Of a stretch of 45,268 nucleotides of DNA, positions 1-8,085 are shown one piece after another (the first letter of the stretch is position 1; every line of letters starts with the position of its first letter). A program made the position numbers and the translations under genes. Source of the stretch: Sphingopyxis granuli NBRC 100800 (GTDB lineage: Bacteria; Pseudomonadota; Alphaproteobacteria; Sphingomonadales; Sphingomonadaceae); contig NZ_BCUA01000027.1 in assembly GCF_001591045.1 (NCBI RefSeq), positions 1 to 45,268 of the forward strand. Direction: 5' to 3'. A model generated the notes under the pieces. The model made no database searches. It was not told where the DNA came from and saw only the letters and a list, made by a program, of their open reading frames with translations.

Positions 1-46
1 GGCTTTCGCCGGGGAACAGTTCCTGACTTGTCTGAAGGGTATATAT

Positions 47-70
47 CCCGATCAAGTCCGGCGTGACGAA
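47..70. repeat. Partial copy of dispersed palindromic repeat
   Basis: The stretch reads 'gatcaagtccggcgtgacga', which closely matches one arm of the palindromic elements at 24074-24151 (inside truB) and 34410-34484. The other arm is degraded or absent here. The rest of bases 1-154 shows no gene; it contains small palindromes at 13-23 and about 122-142. Confidence 0.45.
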
Positions 71-154
71 GAAAGCAAAACCTCGCTCCTGCTTTCAAAC
101 TGAGTCACCACCCCGCATTCCTCACGCTTTACAAATGCGTGACCGGCACTAGGC

Positions 155-1648
155 ATGGACCCTTCGGGAGATGGACGTCGGCGCAGGGGGGCGAGTTCGG
201 CGGTGGATCAGGCGGCCGCATGGATCGAATGGCTGGTGCAGGGCATCCGCCACGAACTGATGCTCTTCGCGGCAGTCGGCATCCTCGTCATGGGCCTCGA
301 CGATCTGCTGTTCGACGGCCTGTGGTTCGGGGTCCGGCGCAGCATCGCCCGTCGCGCGGCGAGCCGTCCCGCCGGGCCGCGATTGCGCGGCGTCTTCGCG
401 GTTTTCGTGCCCGCGTGGGACGAGGCCGATGTCCTGCCCCACACGTTGATCCACGCGCTTCGCGCCTGGGATGGCGAGGCGGTCCGCCTCTATGTCGGCT
501 GCTATCCCAACGATGCCGCCACGCTGTTCGCCGCCTCGCCGTTCGCGGCGCGCGACCCGCGGGTGCGGCTGGTCATCGGCGACGCCGACGGTCCGACGAC
601 CAAGGGGGATAATCTCAATCGGCTGTGGGATGCGCTTTGCGAGGATGAGCGGCGCGAGGGGCTGCGCTTCGCCGCCGTCGTCCTCCACGATGCGGAGGAT
701 CGCGTCCACCCGGCCGAGATCGCGCTCTATCGCGACTGGCTGCCCGATCATGCGATGATCCAGATTCCCGTCGTGCCGACGAAAGGCGCGGACGCGACGT
801 GGGTCAGCGGCCATTATGGCGACGAGTTCGCCGAGGCGCACGGCAAGGAACTGGGCGTCCGCTCGCATCTGGGACTGCCGCTTCCCGCGGCGGGCGTCGG
901 TTGCGCCTTCGCCCGCGACGCGCTTTCGCTGCTCGCGCTCCACCGCGGCGGCGCGCCGTTTCGCGCCGACAGCCTGACCGAGGATTATGAGGTCGGCATG
1001 CTCATCGGCCATTACGGGCTGTCCGCCGCCTTCGTCGAGGCGTGGCGCGCGCCGGGCGATCCGGTGGTCTCGCGCGGGGCGTTCCCGGTGACATTGGAGG
1101 CGGCGGCGCGGCAGAAGGCGCGCTGGGTCGCGGGCATTTCGCTCGCCGGTTGGGATCATCTCGGCTGGCCGCCGCTGGCCGGCGGAAACGGCGGCCGGCG
1201 GCGCGCGTGGCTGGCGCGCTGGATGCTGTGGCGCGATCGCCGGGCCCCGCTCGCGGCGCTGATCCTGCTTGCTGCCTATGCCGGCATGGTCGTGACGGGG
1301 ATTGTATGGGCCGGCGAGGCGCTGCTCGGCTGGACACCGCCGCCGATCGGCGACGGCTTTCGCCTGCTGCTGGCGGTCGATGCCGCGCTGCTGCTCTGGC
1401 GGCTCGGGATGCGGGGGCATTTTGCCGCGCGCTGGTACGGGATGCGCGAGGCAATGCTGTCGATCCCGCGCGCCTTTGTCGCGAATATCGTCGCCATGCT
1501 CGCCGCGCGCCGAGCGGTCCTGCTTTACGGCCGGATGCTGCGATCGCGCGAGGTGGTCTGGGACAAGACGCGGCATAGCGAAGCGCCGCTGCCCTCCCAA
1601 CCCGATCCGCTGGCCGATCCGCTGGCGATGCCGGTGCGGATCGCATGA
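155..1648 (+). CDS. NfrB-like membrane glycosyltransferase (family 2)
   Basis: Inner-membrane family 2 glycosyltransferase resembling the catalytic part of NfrB, a component of the phage N4 receptor/exopolysaccharide system. An N-terminal membrane segment (about residues 27-45) precedes the GT domain: VPAWDEAD near residue 85, YPND, a DGPTTK motif, the metal-binding LHDAED near 177, LTEDYE near 275 and RQKARW near 319. Hydrophobic segments follow at about 370-450. At 497 aa the protein ends soon after the last membrane segments, so the C-terminal MshEN (c-di-GMP-binding) domain of E. coli NfrB is not visible. The next gene overlaps it (ATGA), implying translational coupling. A GTG at 203, behind a G-rich Shine-Dalgarno-like tract, is an alternative start that would drop a low-complexity leader. 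Family call is firm; the sugar substrate is unknown. Confidence 0.85.
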   Translation: MDPSGDGRRRRGASSAVDQAAAWIEWLVQGIRHELMLFAAVGILVMGLDDLLFDGLWFGVRRSIARRAASRPAGPRLRGVFAVFVPAWDEADVLPHTLIHALRAWDGEAVRLYVGCYPNDAATLFAASPFAARDPRVRLVIGDADGPTTKGDNLNRLWDALCEDERREGLRFAAVVLHDAEDRVHPAEIALYRDWLPDHAMIQIPVVPTKGADATWVSGHYGDEFAEAHGKELGVRSHLGLPLPAAGVGCAFARDALSLLALHRGGAPFRADSLTEDYEVGMLIGHYGLSAAFVEAWRAPGDPVVSRGAFPVTLEAAARQKARWVAGISLAGWDHLGWPPLAGGNGGRRRAWLARWMLWRDRRAPLAALILLAAYAGMVVTGIVWAGEALLGWTPPPIGDGFRLLLAVDAALLLWRLGMRGHFAARWYGMREAMLSIPRAFVANIVAMLAARRAVLLYGRMLRSREVVWDKTRHSEAPLPSQPDPLADPLAMPVRIA

Positions 1649-2829
1649 TGATGCTCTCGCCCGGTCCGCGTTCGCGGCGCGACGCTTCGGCGCTGCGCTT
1701 CCTGGCGCTGTGCGTCGGGGGCTGGATCGCGCTGCGGACGATGATGCTGTGGAATCCGGCCTGGCTGCTGTCCGATCCGGGCGCGGATCGCTGGCGGCCG
1801 CCGGCGCCCTTCGTCGCGCCGCAATGGCGCGATACCGCGCTCGCCACTCCGCATCGAAGCGATGTGACGCCGATGCCTGCGCCGCCGCGGCGCGCCGCCG
1901 CCGTGCCCGTCGCCGAGCCGCGTTTCGCATCGGTCGCCGAGCCCGCCCCGATGGTCGGCCAACCGACTGCCGTCAGCGGCCGGGGCGGCGGCGAGCCGGG
2001 TTTTGCGGGATGGGGGACCAACCGCCATGCAATTCGCCTCGCGCTGATCGCGCGGACGCTGCCCGCGCCGGTCGGCGGAGAGGCGCGCTCGGCGCTGCGC
2101 GGATCGCTGCCATGGCCCTCCGGGGCGGCGGCGCGGCACGCCGATCCGGGGCGCGGTGCGCCCTTCTGGATGCAGCGCGACCTGTCGGGCCTGTCGTTCG
2201 GCGGCTGGGTCTATCTGCGCGAAGCGTCGAGCGCGGTGCCGGGCGGAATCGCGGCGGCCGGCGGGCTCGGCGGCAGTCAGGCGGGCGCGCGGCTGGCCTA
2301 CGGCCTCGGCGCGACGGGACGGACGCGCGTCTATGGCCGCGCGATCGTCGCGCTCGAACGGACGCGGCAGCGCGAGCTGGCGTTCGGTGTCGTTCATGCG
2401 CCGGTGACGGGCTGGCCGATCGATCTCGCCGTCGAGCAGCGCGTCGCCATCGGCCGCGAAGGCCGGACCGCGCTCGCCGCTTTCGTCAGCGGCGGGATCG
2501 GCGACGTGCCGCTGGCGAAAGGCTTCCGCCTCGAAGCCTATGGCCAGGCCGGGGTCGTCGGGGCGCAGCGACGCGACGCCTTTGCCGACGGTGCGGTGGC
2601 GATCGATCGCGGCTTCGGCGCGGACGGCGCCGGCCGGTTGCGGATCGGCGCGCTCGCGGCGGCCGCGGTCCAGCCCGGCGCGGGTCGGGTCGATGTCGGG
2701 CCGCGGCTGACGCTGCGCCTGCCCCGCGTCGGCGAGGGCAGCCGGTTGGCGCTCGACTGGCGCCAGCGCATCGCGGGCGAAGCGCGCCCCGAAAGCGGAC
2801 TGGCGCTGACGCTGGCGACCGATTTCTGA
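1645..2829 (+). CDS. NfrA-like C-terminal domain protein, probably outer membrane
   Basis: 394-residue protein beginning MMMLSPGPRSRRDA, with one hydrophobic segment (about residues 19-36), a Pro/Ala-rich linker (about 50-110) and a C-terminal half rich in alternating Gly/Ala and hydrophobic residues that ends ...LALTLATDF. A terminal Phe after an alternating strand pattern is typical of outer-membrane beta-barrels. The C-terminal region resembles the C-terminal domain of NfrA, the outer-membrane partner of NfrB, and the start overlaps the stop of the NfrB-like gene. It lacks the long TPR region of E. coli NfrA. I infer that the pair synthesises and exports a surface glycan. The NfrA assignment rests on context and general character, so it is moderate. 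Confidence 0.6.
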   Translation: MMMLSPGPRSRRDASALRFLALCVGGWIALRTMMLWNPAWLLSDPGADRWRPPAPFVAPQWRDTALATPHRSDVTPMPAPPRRAAAVPVAEPRFASVAEPAPMVGQPTAVSGRGGGEPGFAGWGTNRHAIRLALIARTLPAPVGGEARSALRGSLPWPSGAAARHADPGRGAPFWMQRDLSGLSFGGWVYLREASSAVPGGIAAAGGLGGSQAGARLAYGLGATGRTRVYGRAIVALERTRQRELAFGVVHAPVTGWPIDLAVEQRVAIGREGRTALAAFVSGGIGDVPLAKGFRLEAYGQAGVVGAQRRDAFADGAVAIDRGFGADGAGRLRIGALAAAAVQPGAGRVDVGPRLTLRLPRVGEGSRLALDWRQRIAGEARPESGLALTLATDF

Positions 2830-2930
2830 AATTCTCCGCATTCGCCGCACAGCCGATTCCCCGGCTCCGAAAAATGGTCTAGGGTGCCGGAATCGGCCCC
2901 GTTCGGGGCTCGGCCATCGTTCAGGGTTCC

Positions 2931-3839
2931 ATGGATCTTTATCTTCCCGTCGCCAATCTGTCGGTCAACGCGCTGGTGATCGTCCTGCTCGGCGGCGGCG
3001 TCGGCCTGCTGTCGGGGATGTTCGGCGTCGGCGGCGGTTTCCTGACCACGCCGCTGCTGATCTTCTATGGCATTCCGCCGACGGTTGCGGTGGCCTCGGC
3101 CGCGACGCAGGTGACGGGGGCCAGCGTGTCGGGGGTGATGGCCTATCTCGATCGCGATGCGGTCGATCTGCGCATGGGGTCGGTGCTCGTCGCCGGGGGG
3201 CTGCTCGGCTCGCTGATCGGCGCCGGGCTGTTCGAACTGCTCGCGGCGCTCGGGCAGATCGATACGGCGATCTCGATCCTCTATGTCGGCCTGCTCGGCA
3301 CCGTCGGTGCGCTGATGGGGCGCGAGGCGTGGGGAACGCTGCGCTCGATGCAGGCGGGCCTGCCGCCGCCGGCGCGCAAGCGGCGCCATCATCCGATGGT
3401 CGCCAACCTGCCGATGCGCTGGCGCTTCTATCGCTCGGGTCTCTATATCTCGCCGCTCGCGCCGCTGCTGCTCGGCATGGCGGTCGGCATCCTCACCATG
3501 CTGCTGGGGGTCGGCGGCGGCTTCATCCTCGTCCCCGCGATGCTCTATCTGCTCGGCATGGGGACACAGGTCGTCGTCGGCACCTCGCTGTTCCAGATTC
3601 TGTTCGTGACGATCGCCACGACGATGGTCCATGCGATGACCACCGGCGCGGTCGACATCGTGCTCGCCGGGCTGCTGCTGCTCGGCAGCGTCACCGGCGC
3701 GCAGGTCGGCGCGCGCTTCGCGCAAAAGGCGCGGCCCGAATATCTGCGCCTCGCGCTCGCGGTCATCGTGCTGCTCGTCGCGGTCCAGATGGCGGTCGGC
3801 CTGTTCATCCGTCCCGACGAAATCTACACGGTGCAATGA
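2931..3839 (+). CDS. TauE/SafE family permease (sulfite/anion exporter type)
   Basis: Integral membrane protein of 302 aa with the internal duplication of the TauE/SafE (DUF81) family. The glycine-rich motif LLSGMFGVGGGFLTTPLL near residue 25 recurs as ILTMLLGVGGGFILVPAM near residue 188, each starting a four-helix half, with a cytoplasmic Arg-rich loop (about 140-160) between. Family members move sulfite, sulfoacetate or other organic anions; the substrate here cannot be read from sequence. The next gene starts inside its stop codon (ATGA), and that partner (TIGR02186) is often found beside this permease in alphaproteobacteria. A small GCCCC-GTTC-GGGGC hairpin lies upstream at 2896-2909. Confidence 0.85.
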   Translation: MDLYLPVANLSVNALVIVLLGGGVGLLSGMFGVGGGFLTTPLLIFYGIPPTVAVASAATQVTGASVSGVMAYLDRDAVDLRMGSVLVAGGLLGSLIGAGLFELLAALGQIDTAISILYVGLLGTVGALMGREAWGTLRSMQAGLPPPARKRRHHPMVANLPMRWRFYRSGLYISPLAPLLLGMAVGILTMLLGVGGGFILVPAMLYLLGMGTQVVVGTSLFQILFVTIATTMVHAMTTGAVDIVLAGLLLLGSVTGAQVGARFAQKARPEYLRLALAVIVLLVAVQMAVGLFIRPDEIYTVQ

Positions 3840-4609
3840 GGCGGCTTGCCGCCTTTCTGCTCTGGCTGGCGCTGGCGGCAGGGCTGGGCGGCGCTGCGCA
3901 CGCCGCCGACCCGCGCCTTGTTCCCGACGTGTCGAGCCGCGCGATCGAGATTCAGTACAGCTTCACCGGCGAGGAACTGCTGCTGTTCGGCGCGATCCTC
4001 TATCCGGGGCAGCGCCTGCCCGACGACCGCGCCGACATCGTCGTCGTGCTGAAAGGGCCGGTGCGCCCGATCGTGCTGCGCGAGAAGCGGCGCGTCGCCG
4101 GCATGTGGGTCAATGCGAACAGCATCCGCCTGCGCACCTCGCCGGGTTTCTACGCGATCGGCTCGTCGCGCCCGATCGAGCAACTGGTCGACGAGCGCAC
4201 CGCGGCGATCTTCGAACTCGGGCTCAGCAACCTGTCGATGTCGCCGACCGGCTTTTCGGAATCGCGCAAGCTCGAACGCTTCGAGAACGGTCTGATCGAC
4301 CTCTACACGCGCCAGGGTCTCTTCTACCAGAACCCCCGGGCGGTCGAGATCACCGAGGGCGTGCTCTACCGCGCGCGCATCCCGCTGCCCGCGCGCGTGC
4401 CCGTCGGCACCTATCGCGCCGAGACCTATCTGATCAGCAAGGGTCGGGTGCTCGCGGTCGCCTCGCGCGACGTGCAGATCCGCAAGGCGGGCTTCGAGCG
4501 ATTCGTCGCGCTCGCGGCGCAGCGGCACGGTTTTCTCTATGGATTGAGCGCGGTGCTGTTGTCGCTCGTGCTCGGCTACGGCGCCTCGGCGCTCTTCCGG
4601 CGCCGCTGA
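3836..4609 (+). CDS. TIGR02186 family membrane-anchored protein
   Basis: 257-aa protein with an N-terminal signal peptide (MRRLAAFLLWLALAAGLGG...AHAA), a long non-cytoplasmic domain and one C-terminal membrane helix (about residues 232-252) ending in RRR. Conserved-looking blocks include YSFTGEELLLFGAI, VVVLKGP and GMWVN. It matches the description of the alphaproteobacterial TIGR02186 family, which has no established function. The start overlaps the stop of the TauE/SafE permease, so the two are almost certainly co-translated, and I infer that it assists that transporter from the periplasmic side. The longer reading frame upstream of this ATG lies inside the permease gene and is not used. 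Confidence 0.75.
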   Translation: MRRLAAFLLWLALAAGLGGAAHAADPRLVPDVSSRAIEIQYSFTGEELLLFGAILYPGQRLPDDRADIVVVLKGPVRPIVLREKRRVAGMWVNANSIRLRTSPGFYAIGSSRPIEQLVDERTAAIFELGLSNLSMSPTGFSESRKLERFENGLIDLYTRQGLFYQNPRAVEITEGVLYRARIPLPARVPVGTYRAETYLISKGRVLAVASRDVQIRKAGFERFVALAAQRHGFLYGLSAVLLSLVLGYGASALFRRR

Positions 4610-4694
4610 CGGCGGTGCGCGCGGCATAAGCGCTTTCTTTACGATCCGATGCGATAATCGCCCACGGGACAGACCAGAGCAGGCGGGGCGATTG

Positions 4695-6419
4695 ATGGAT
4701 ATGCAGGGCAGCGGCTTTCCGGCCGCGGATTCGACGGCGGTGCAACACGTCCGGCTGGCCGGCGGCGGCACCGTGGCGGCCTCCGCCGCTGCGCCCGCGC
4801 CCGTCGCGGCGCCGCATCGCGACGACCTGCTGATCGGCGAGGTCATCGACATCGCGGGTTCGGCCTCACGCATCCTCCTCGACGCCACGACCCTCGCAAA
4901 ACTCGCCAATTCCCCCGACCCCGCCCTCGCGATGGCAGGGCAGGTCGGCGCGCAGGTCAAGGTTCGCGTCGGCAATGTGTGGCTGCTCGCCAGCATCCGC
5001 GACCAGCAGCTTCATGACAGCGGGCAGGGCCTGATCGTCGCGTCGATCGACTTCCTCGGCGAGGGCGACGAGGAGAAGATCACCGGCCGCATCCATAATT
5101 TCCGCCGCGGCGTGACGCGCTATCCGATCCCCGGCAGCCAGGTTTATGCCGCGACCAACGCCGACCTGAAGCAGATATACGCCGCCGACGAGCGCGCGCA
5201 TGTCGAGATCGGCACCGTCTATCCGACGCGCGACATCCGCGGTTCGCTCTATGTCGACGCGATGCTCGGCAAGCATTTCGCGCTGCTCGGGTCGACCGGC
5301 ACCGGCAAGTCGACCAGCGCCGCGCTGATCCTCCACCGCATCTGCGAACTCGCGCCGCAGGGTCATATCGTAATGGTCGACCCGCACGGCGAATATTCGG
5401 CGGCTTTCAAGGGCACCGGCGCGCTGTTCGATGTCGACAACCTTGCCATGCCCTATTGGCTGATGAACTTCGAGGAGCATTGCGAGGTCTTCGTCACCAG
5501 CGAGGGCCGCGACCGGCAGGGCGATTGCGACGTGCTCGCCAAATGCCTGCTTCAGGCGCGGATGAAGAACCGCCTGGCAGAAGGCATGACGAAGATCACC
5601 GTCGATTCGCCGATCCCCTACCTGCTGTCCGACCTGCTCAGCATCCTGACCAACGAGATGGGCAAGCTCGACAAGGCGACATCATCGGCGCCCTTCATGC
5701 GGATCAAGGGCAAGATCGAGGAGATGCGCGCCGATCCGCGCTATAATTTCATGTTCTCGGGCATGCTCGTCGCCGACACGATGGCGAACTTCATCGGCAA
5801 GATATTCCGGCTGCCGTCGGACGGGCGGCCGATCTCGATCATCGACGTGTCGGGGGTGCCCTCGGATATCACCGGCGTCGTCGTCGCGGTGCTCTCGCGC
5901 CTGACGTTCGACTATGCGATCTGGTCGCGTGGCGAACCGCAGCGCCCGATCCTGCTCGTCTGCGAAGAGGCGCACCGCTATATTCCGGCCAAGGACGTCG
6001 GCCAGGGGCAGGCGGTGCGCAAGATCCTCGAGCGGATCGCCAAGGAAGGCCGCAAATACGGCGTGTCGCTGGGCCTGATCACCCAGCGCCCGTCGGATCT
6101 GGCCGAGGGCGTGCTGTCGCAGTGCGGCACGATCATCTCGATGCGCCTCAACAACGAGCGCGACCAGCATTTCGTCAAGGCGGCGATGCCTGAAGGATCG
6201 CGCGGCTTCATCGATTCGATCCCGGCGCTGCGCAACCGCGAATGCATCGTCTGCGGCGAGGGTGTGTCGATCCCGATCCGCATCCATCTCGACACGCTCG
6301 AAGAGGACAAGCGACCGGCCTCGGGCGACCCGCTCTTCTCAAAGCTGTGGCGCGAAACCGGCGGCGAGGCCGAGATGGTCGAGCGCATCGTCAAGCGCTG
6401 GCGCAGCCAGGGGCGCTAA
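4695..6419 (+). CDS. HerA-like ATPase (DUF87/HAS-barrel)
   Basis: 574-aa HerA/FtsK-superfamily ATPase, a family that forms hexameric DNA-translocating motors. An N-terminal HAS-barrel-like region (about residues 35-105) precedes Walker A GSTGTGKST (about 199-207). Next come the DPHGEYS motif, a helical insert, Walker B ILLVCEEAHRY, and the conserved LITQRPSDLAEGVLSQC segment with the sensor Arg region downstream. In archaea HerA works with the NurA nuclease in end resection; no NurA or other nuclease gene is adjacent, so a defence or repair role cannot be claimed. A TTG at 4692 is an alternative start, but the ATG at 4695 is preferred. No operon partner is evident: the gene stands alone between the TIGR02186 gene and a decayed VOC gene. 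Confidence 0.85.
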   Translation: MDMQGSGFPAADSTAVQHVRLAGGGTVAASAAAPAPVAAPHRDDLLIGEVIDIAGSASRILLDATTLAKLANSPDPALAMAGQVGAQVKVRVGNVWLLASIRDQQLHDSGQGLIVASIDFLGEGDEEKITGRIHNFRRGVTRYPIPGSQVYAATNADLKQIYAADERAHVEIGTVYPTRDIRGSLYVDAMLGKHFALLGSTGTGKSTSAALILHRICELAPQGHIVMVDPHGEYSAAFKGTGALFDVDNLAMPYWLMNFEEHCEVFVTSEGRDRQGDCDVLAKCLLQARMKNRLAEGMTKITVDSPIPYLLSDLLSILTNEMGKLDKATSSAPFMRIKGKIEEMRADPRYNFMFSGMLVADTMANFIGKIFRLPSDGRPISIIDVSGVPSDITGVVVAVLSRLTFDYAIWSRGEPQRPILLVCEEAHRYIPAKDVGQGQAVRKILERIAKEGRKYGVSLGLITQRPSDLAEGVLSQCGTIISMRLNNERDQHFVKAAMPEGSRGFIDSIPALRNRECIVCGEGVSIPIRIHLDTLEEDKRPASGDPLFSKLWRETGGEAEMVERIVKRWRSQGR

Positions 6420-6480
6420 GGGTTCCGAATATCCTCCACGCTTGCGGGGAGGGGTTCACATGACTGCGCGGCGGCTGGGT

Positions 6481-6694
6481 TCAGCCCGCCGGCGGCTCCC
6501 ATAACTCGATCGGGTTGCCCTCCGGGTCGTGCACCCGGGCGAAGCGGCCGACGGCCGGGTCGTCCCATTCGGCTTTGGTGACGATGGCCTCGCCCGCGGC
6601 GCGGAACGGCGCGAGCACGGCGTCGAGATCGTCGACGCGCATCTGGGTCGCGGGCGCGGAAGAACAGCCCGCCGATGCCTTTCACATGTCCCAT
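6481..6694 (-). pseudogene. Decayed VOC/glyoxalase gene with internal deletion
   Basis: Read on the minus strand, the first 17 codons (MGHVKGIGGLFFRARDP) are a typical start of a VOC-family protein. The last part, in a different frame, reads QMRVDDLDAVLAPFRAAGE, then WDDPAVGRFARVHDPEGNP and ends IELWEPPAG before a stop at 6481. The two pieces are the N- and C-terminal ends of a protein that is normally about 120-130 aa. The middle, perhaps 50-60 codons, is missing, and the junction shifts frame (214 nt in total). The central beta-strands and part of the metal site are therefore lost and no functional fold is expected. It occupies most of the 320-bp gap between the HerA-like gene and the cell-wall hydrolase. 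Confidence 0.75.
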
Positions 6695-6738
6695 GTCCAG
6701 CCTCCCTGCCGTGTCGGCCGGACGATACCTCCGCCGCT

Positions 6739-7878
6739 CTACCGAATCCACTCTCCGCTCTTGCGGAACTCCTCGCGGATCTGGCCCGACTGGTTGAGCC
6801 GCGGGTCGGTGTAGGCCGGGGGCGGTGCGCTTGGCGTCGGCGTCGCGGCGGCGGTGCCGGTCTGCGCCATCGCCTGCGGCATCGGGGCCGCGGCGCCGCC
6901 CGGCAGCGGCGCAGGCAGGATCGCGCCGTCGATCGGCGGCAGCCCCGCCGCCGCCCCGCCGCCGCGCAACGCGGCGAGCTGACCGGCAACGGGCAGATAG
7001 GGGCCGGGCACCGGCTCATGGCCCAGATAGGGCGCGCGAAAGGCGTCCGGCATCCCCCAGCGCCCGCGCCAGCGATGGAAGATATGCGCGCCGACGATGT
7101 TGGTCATAACCAGGCTCTTGCCCCAGCGCGGCCAGATGGCGGTGGTGTGATAGTGGGTGGCCAGCCCGACGCCCGGATAGACCGAGCCGCCGAGCGCGGC
7201 CGAGGCGATGCGGCTCGCGCGCAGCCATATCGCCTTGTCCGGCGCGCGCGCCATCGCGCCGTCGCAGGCGAAGGTGAACTGGCATACGCCGGGGCGCTGC
7301 GATCCTTGGAAGACGACGCCGCAGATCGTGTTGGGAAAGCTGGGGTGCCGGGCGCGGTTGAGCACGACCTGCGCGACGCCGCGCATCCCGTCGTCGCTTT
7401 CGGACGCCGCCTCATAATAGACGGCGGCGGTCAGGCAGTAATGCGCGCGCTCGCGGTCGAGCGCGGTGAGCCCCTTGAAGGCATAGCTTTTCGCGGGCGG
7501 CCCGACGAACGCCTCGTCGCGCAGCGTCGCCGGATCGACCGGCGGCTGCGCGGCGGCGTCGGCATAGCCGATGCTGCCGGGATCGGGCAGCGTCGGGTCG
7601 ATCTTCAGCGCGTCGGCATAAATGCCGGCATTCATCACCGCCCAGCGCGTCGGGTCGTAGGGCTTGAAATCAAGCGGCACGGTGATGCGGTGCGGGCCGA
7701 AGCCGGGTGCGCGCGCCGCGCCGCTCGACAGCGCGAGCGCGAGGCTGGCAACGATCACCGCTGCGACCAGCGCTGCCCAGAAATTGCGCCCCGGCCCGGC
7801 GGGCCTTGCCGCCGCGGGGTCGAGCCAGGCCGACCGAGCCGTCAGGTGCAATTCGGGCTTCATGCGCGCGTCAATCAT
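6739..7878 (-). CDS. SleB-type cell wall hydrolase
   Basis: 379-aa protein with a short N-terminal cytoplasmic part, one membrane anchor (about residues 33-53, FWAALVAAVIVASLALAL), and a hydrolase_2 (SleB) domain from about residue 165. That domain shows LTAAVYYEAASES followed by GMRGVAQVVLNR, then TICGVVFQGS and CQFTFACDG; the Glu of YYEAASE is the expected catalytic residue. The C-terminal third is Pro/Ala/Gly-rich. The family cleaves peptidoglycan, probably as a lytic transglycosylase. The start at 7878 has GGAAG about nine bases upstream; ATGs at 7971 and 7863 are alternatives. The gene is monocistronic on the minus strand, with a VOC remnant downstream and a tandem repeat upstream at 8043-8075. 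Confidence 0.8.
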   Translation of the reverse strand: MIDARMKPELHLTARSAWLDPAAARPAGPGRNFWAALVAAVIVASLALALSSGAARAPGFGPHRITVPLDFKPYDPTRWAVMNAGIYADALKIDPTLPDPGSIGYADAAAQPPVDPATLRDEAFVGPPAKSYAFKGLTALDRERAHYCLTAAVYYEAASESDDGMRGVAQVVLNRARHPSFPNTICGVVFQGSQRPGVCQFTFACDGAMARAPDKAIWLRASRIASAALGGSVYPGVGLATHYHTTAIWPRWGKSLVMTNIVGAHIFHRWRGRWGMPDAFRAPYLGHEPVPGPYLPVAGQLAALRGGGAAAGLPPIDGAILPAPLPGGAAAPMPQAMAQTGTAAATPTPSAPPPAYTDPRLNQSGQIREEFRKSGEWIR

Positions 7879-8042
7879 CCGATTCGGCTTCCGCCCGACC
7901 GATTCGTGCGGGACAATTCGATCCGCCTTATGCCGTGAGGTGCGAACAAAGTGTTGCGGCACGATCCGCATGTCCCGCAGCGGGACAGGCGCGGCGGATG
8001 GGGCGAAACGGCGCGATTGTCAAATCGGCGCGCCTCGGGGGT

Positions 8043-8075
8043 TATCGCGCTATCGCGCTATCGCGCTATCGCGCG
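8043..8075. repeat. 8-bp short tandem repeat (atcgcgct, about four copies)
   Basis: The unit 'atcgcgct' is repeated head to tail about four times without error between the ABC ATPase gene (10 bp further on) and the cell-wall hydrolase. Perfect short-unit arrays of this kind can change copy number by slippage. It lies just after the stop of the minus-strand ATPase and about 165 bp upstream of the hydrolase start, outside both coding regions. No other feature was seen in 7879-8085. Confidence 0.75.
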
Positions 8076-8085
8076 GCCCCAACGG

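Noticed and set aside
149..1930. 593-codon minus-strand frame over the glycosyltransferase
   Set aside because: It overlaps an ORF with clear family 2 glycosyltransferase motifs and has no recognisable domain.
4695..6419. HerA-like ATPase as part of an anti-phage defence system
   Set aside because: Defence HerA genes come with a nuclease or SIR2/DUF partner. None is adjacent, and the neighbours are a TIGR02186 gene and a decayed VOC gene.
6420..6480. Possible small gene or terminator after the HerA-like gene
   Set aside because: The stretch holds only a degenerate palindrome ('cctccacgcttgcggggagg') of the dispersed type. There is no T run and no credible ORF.
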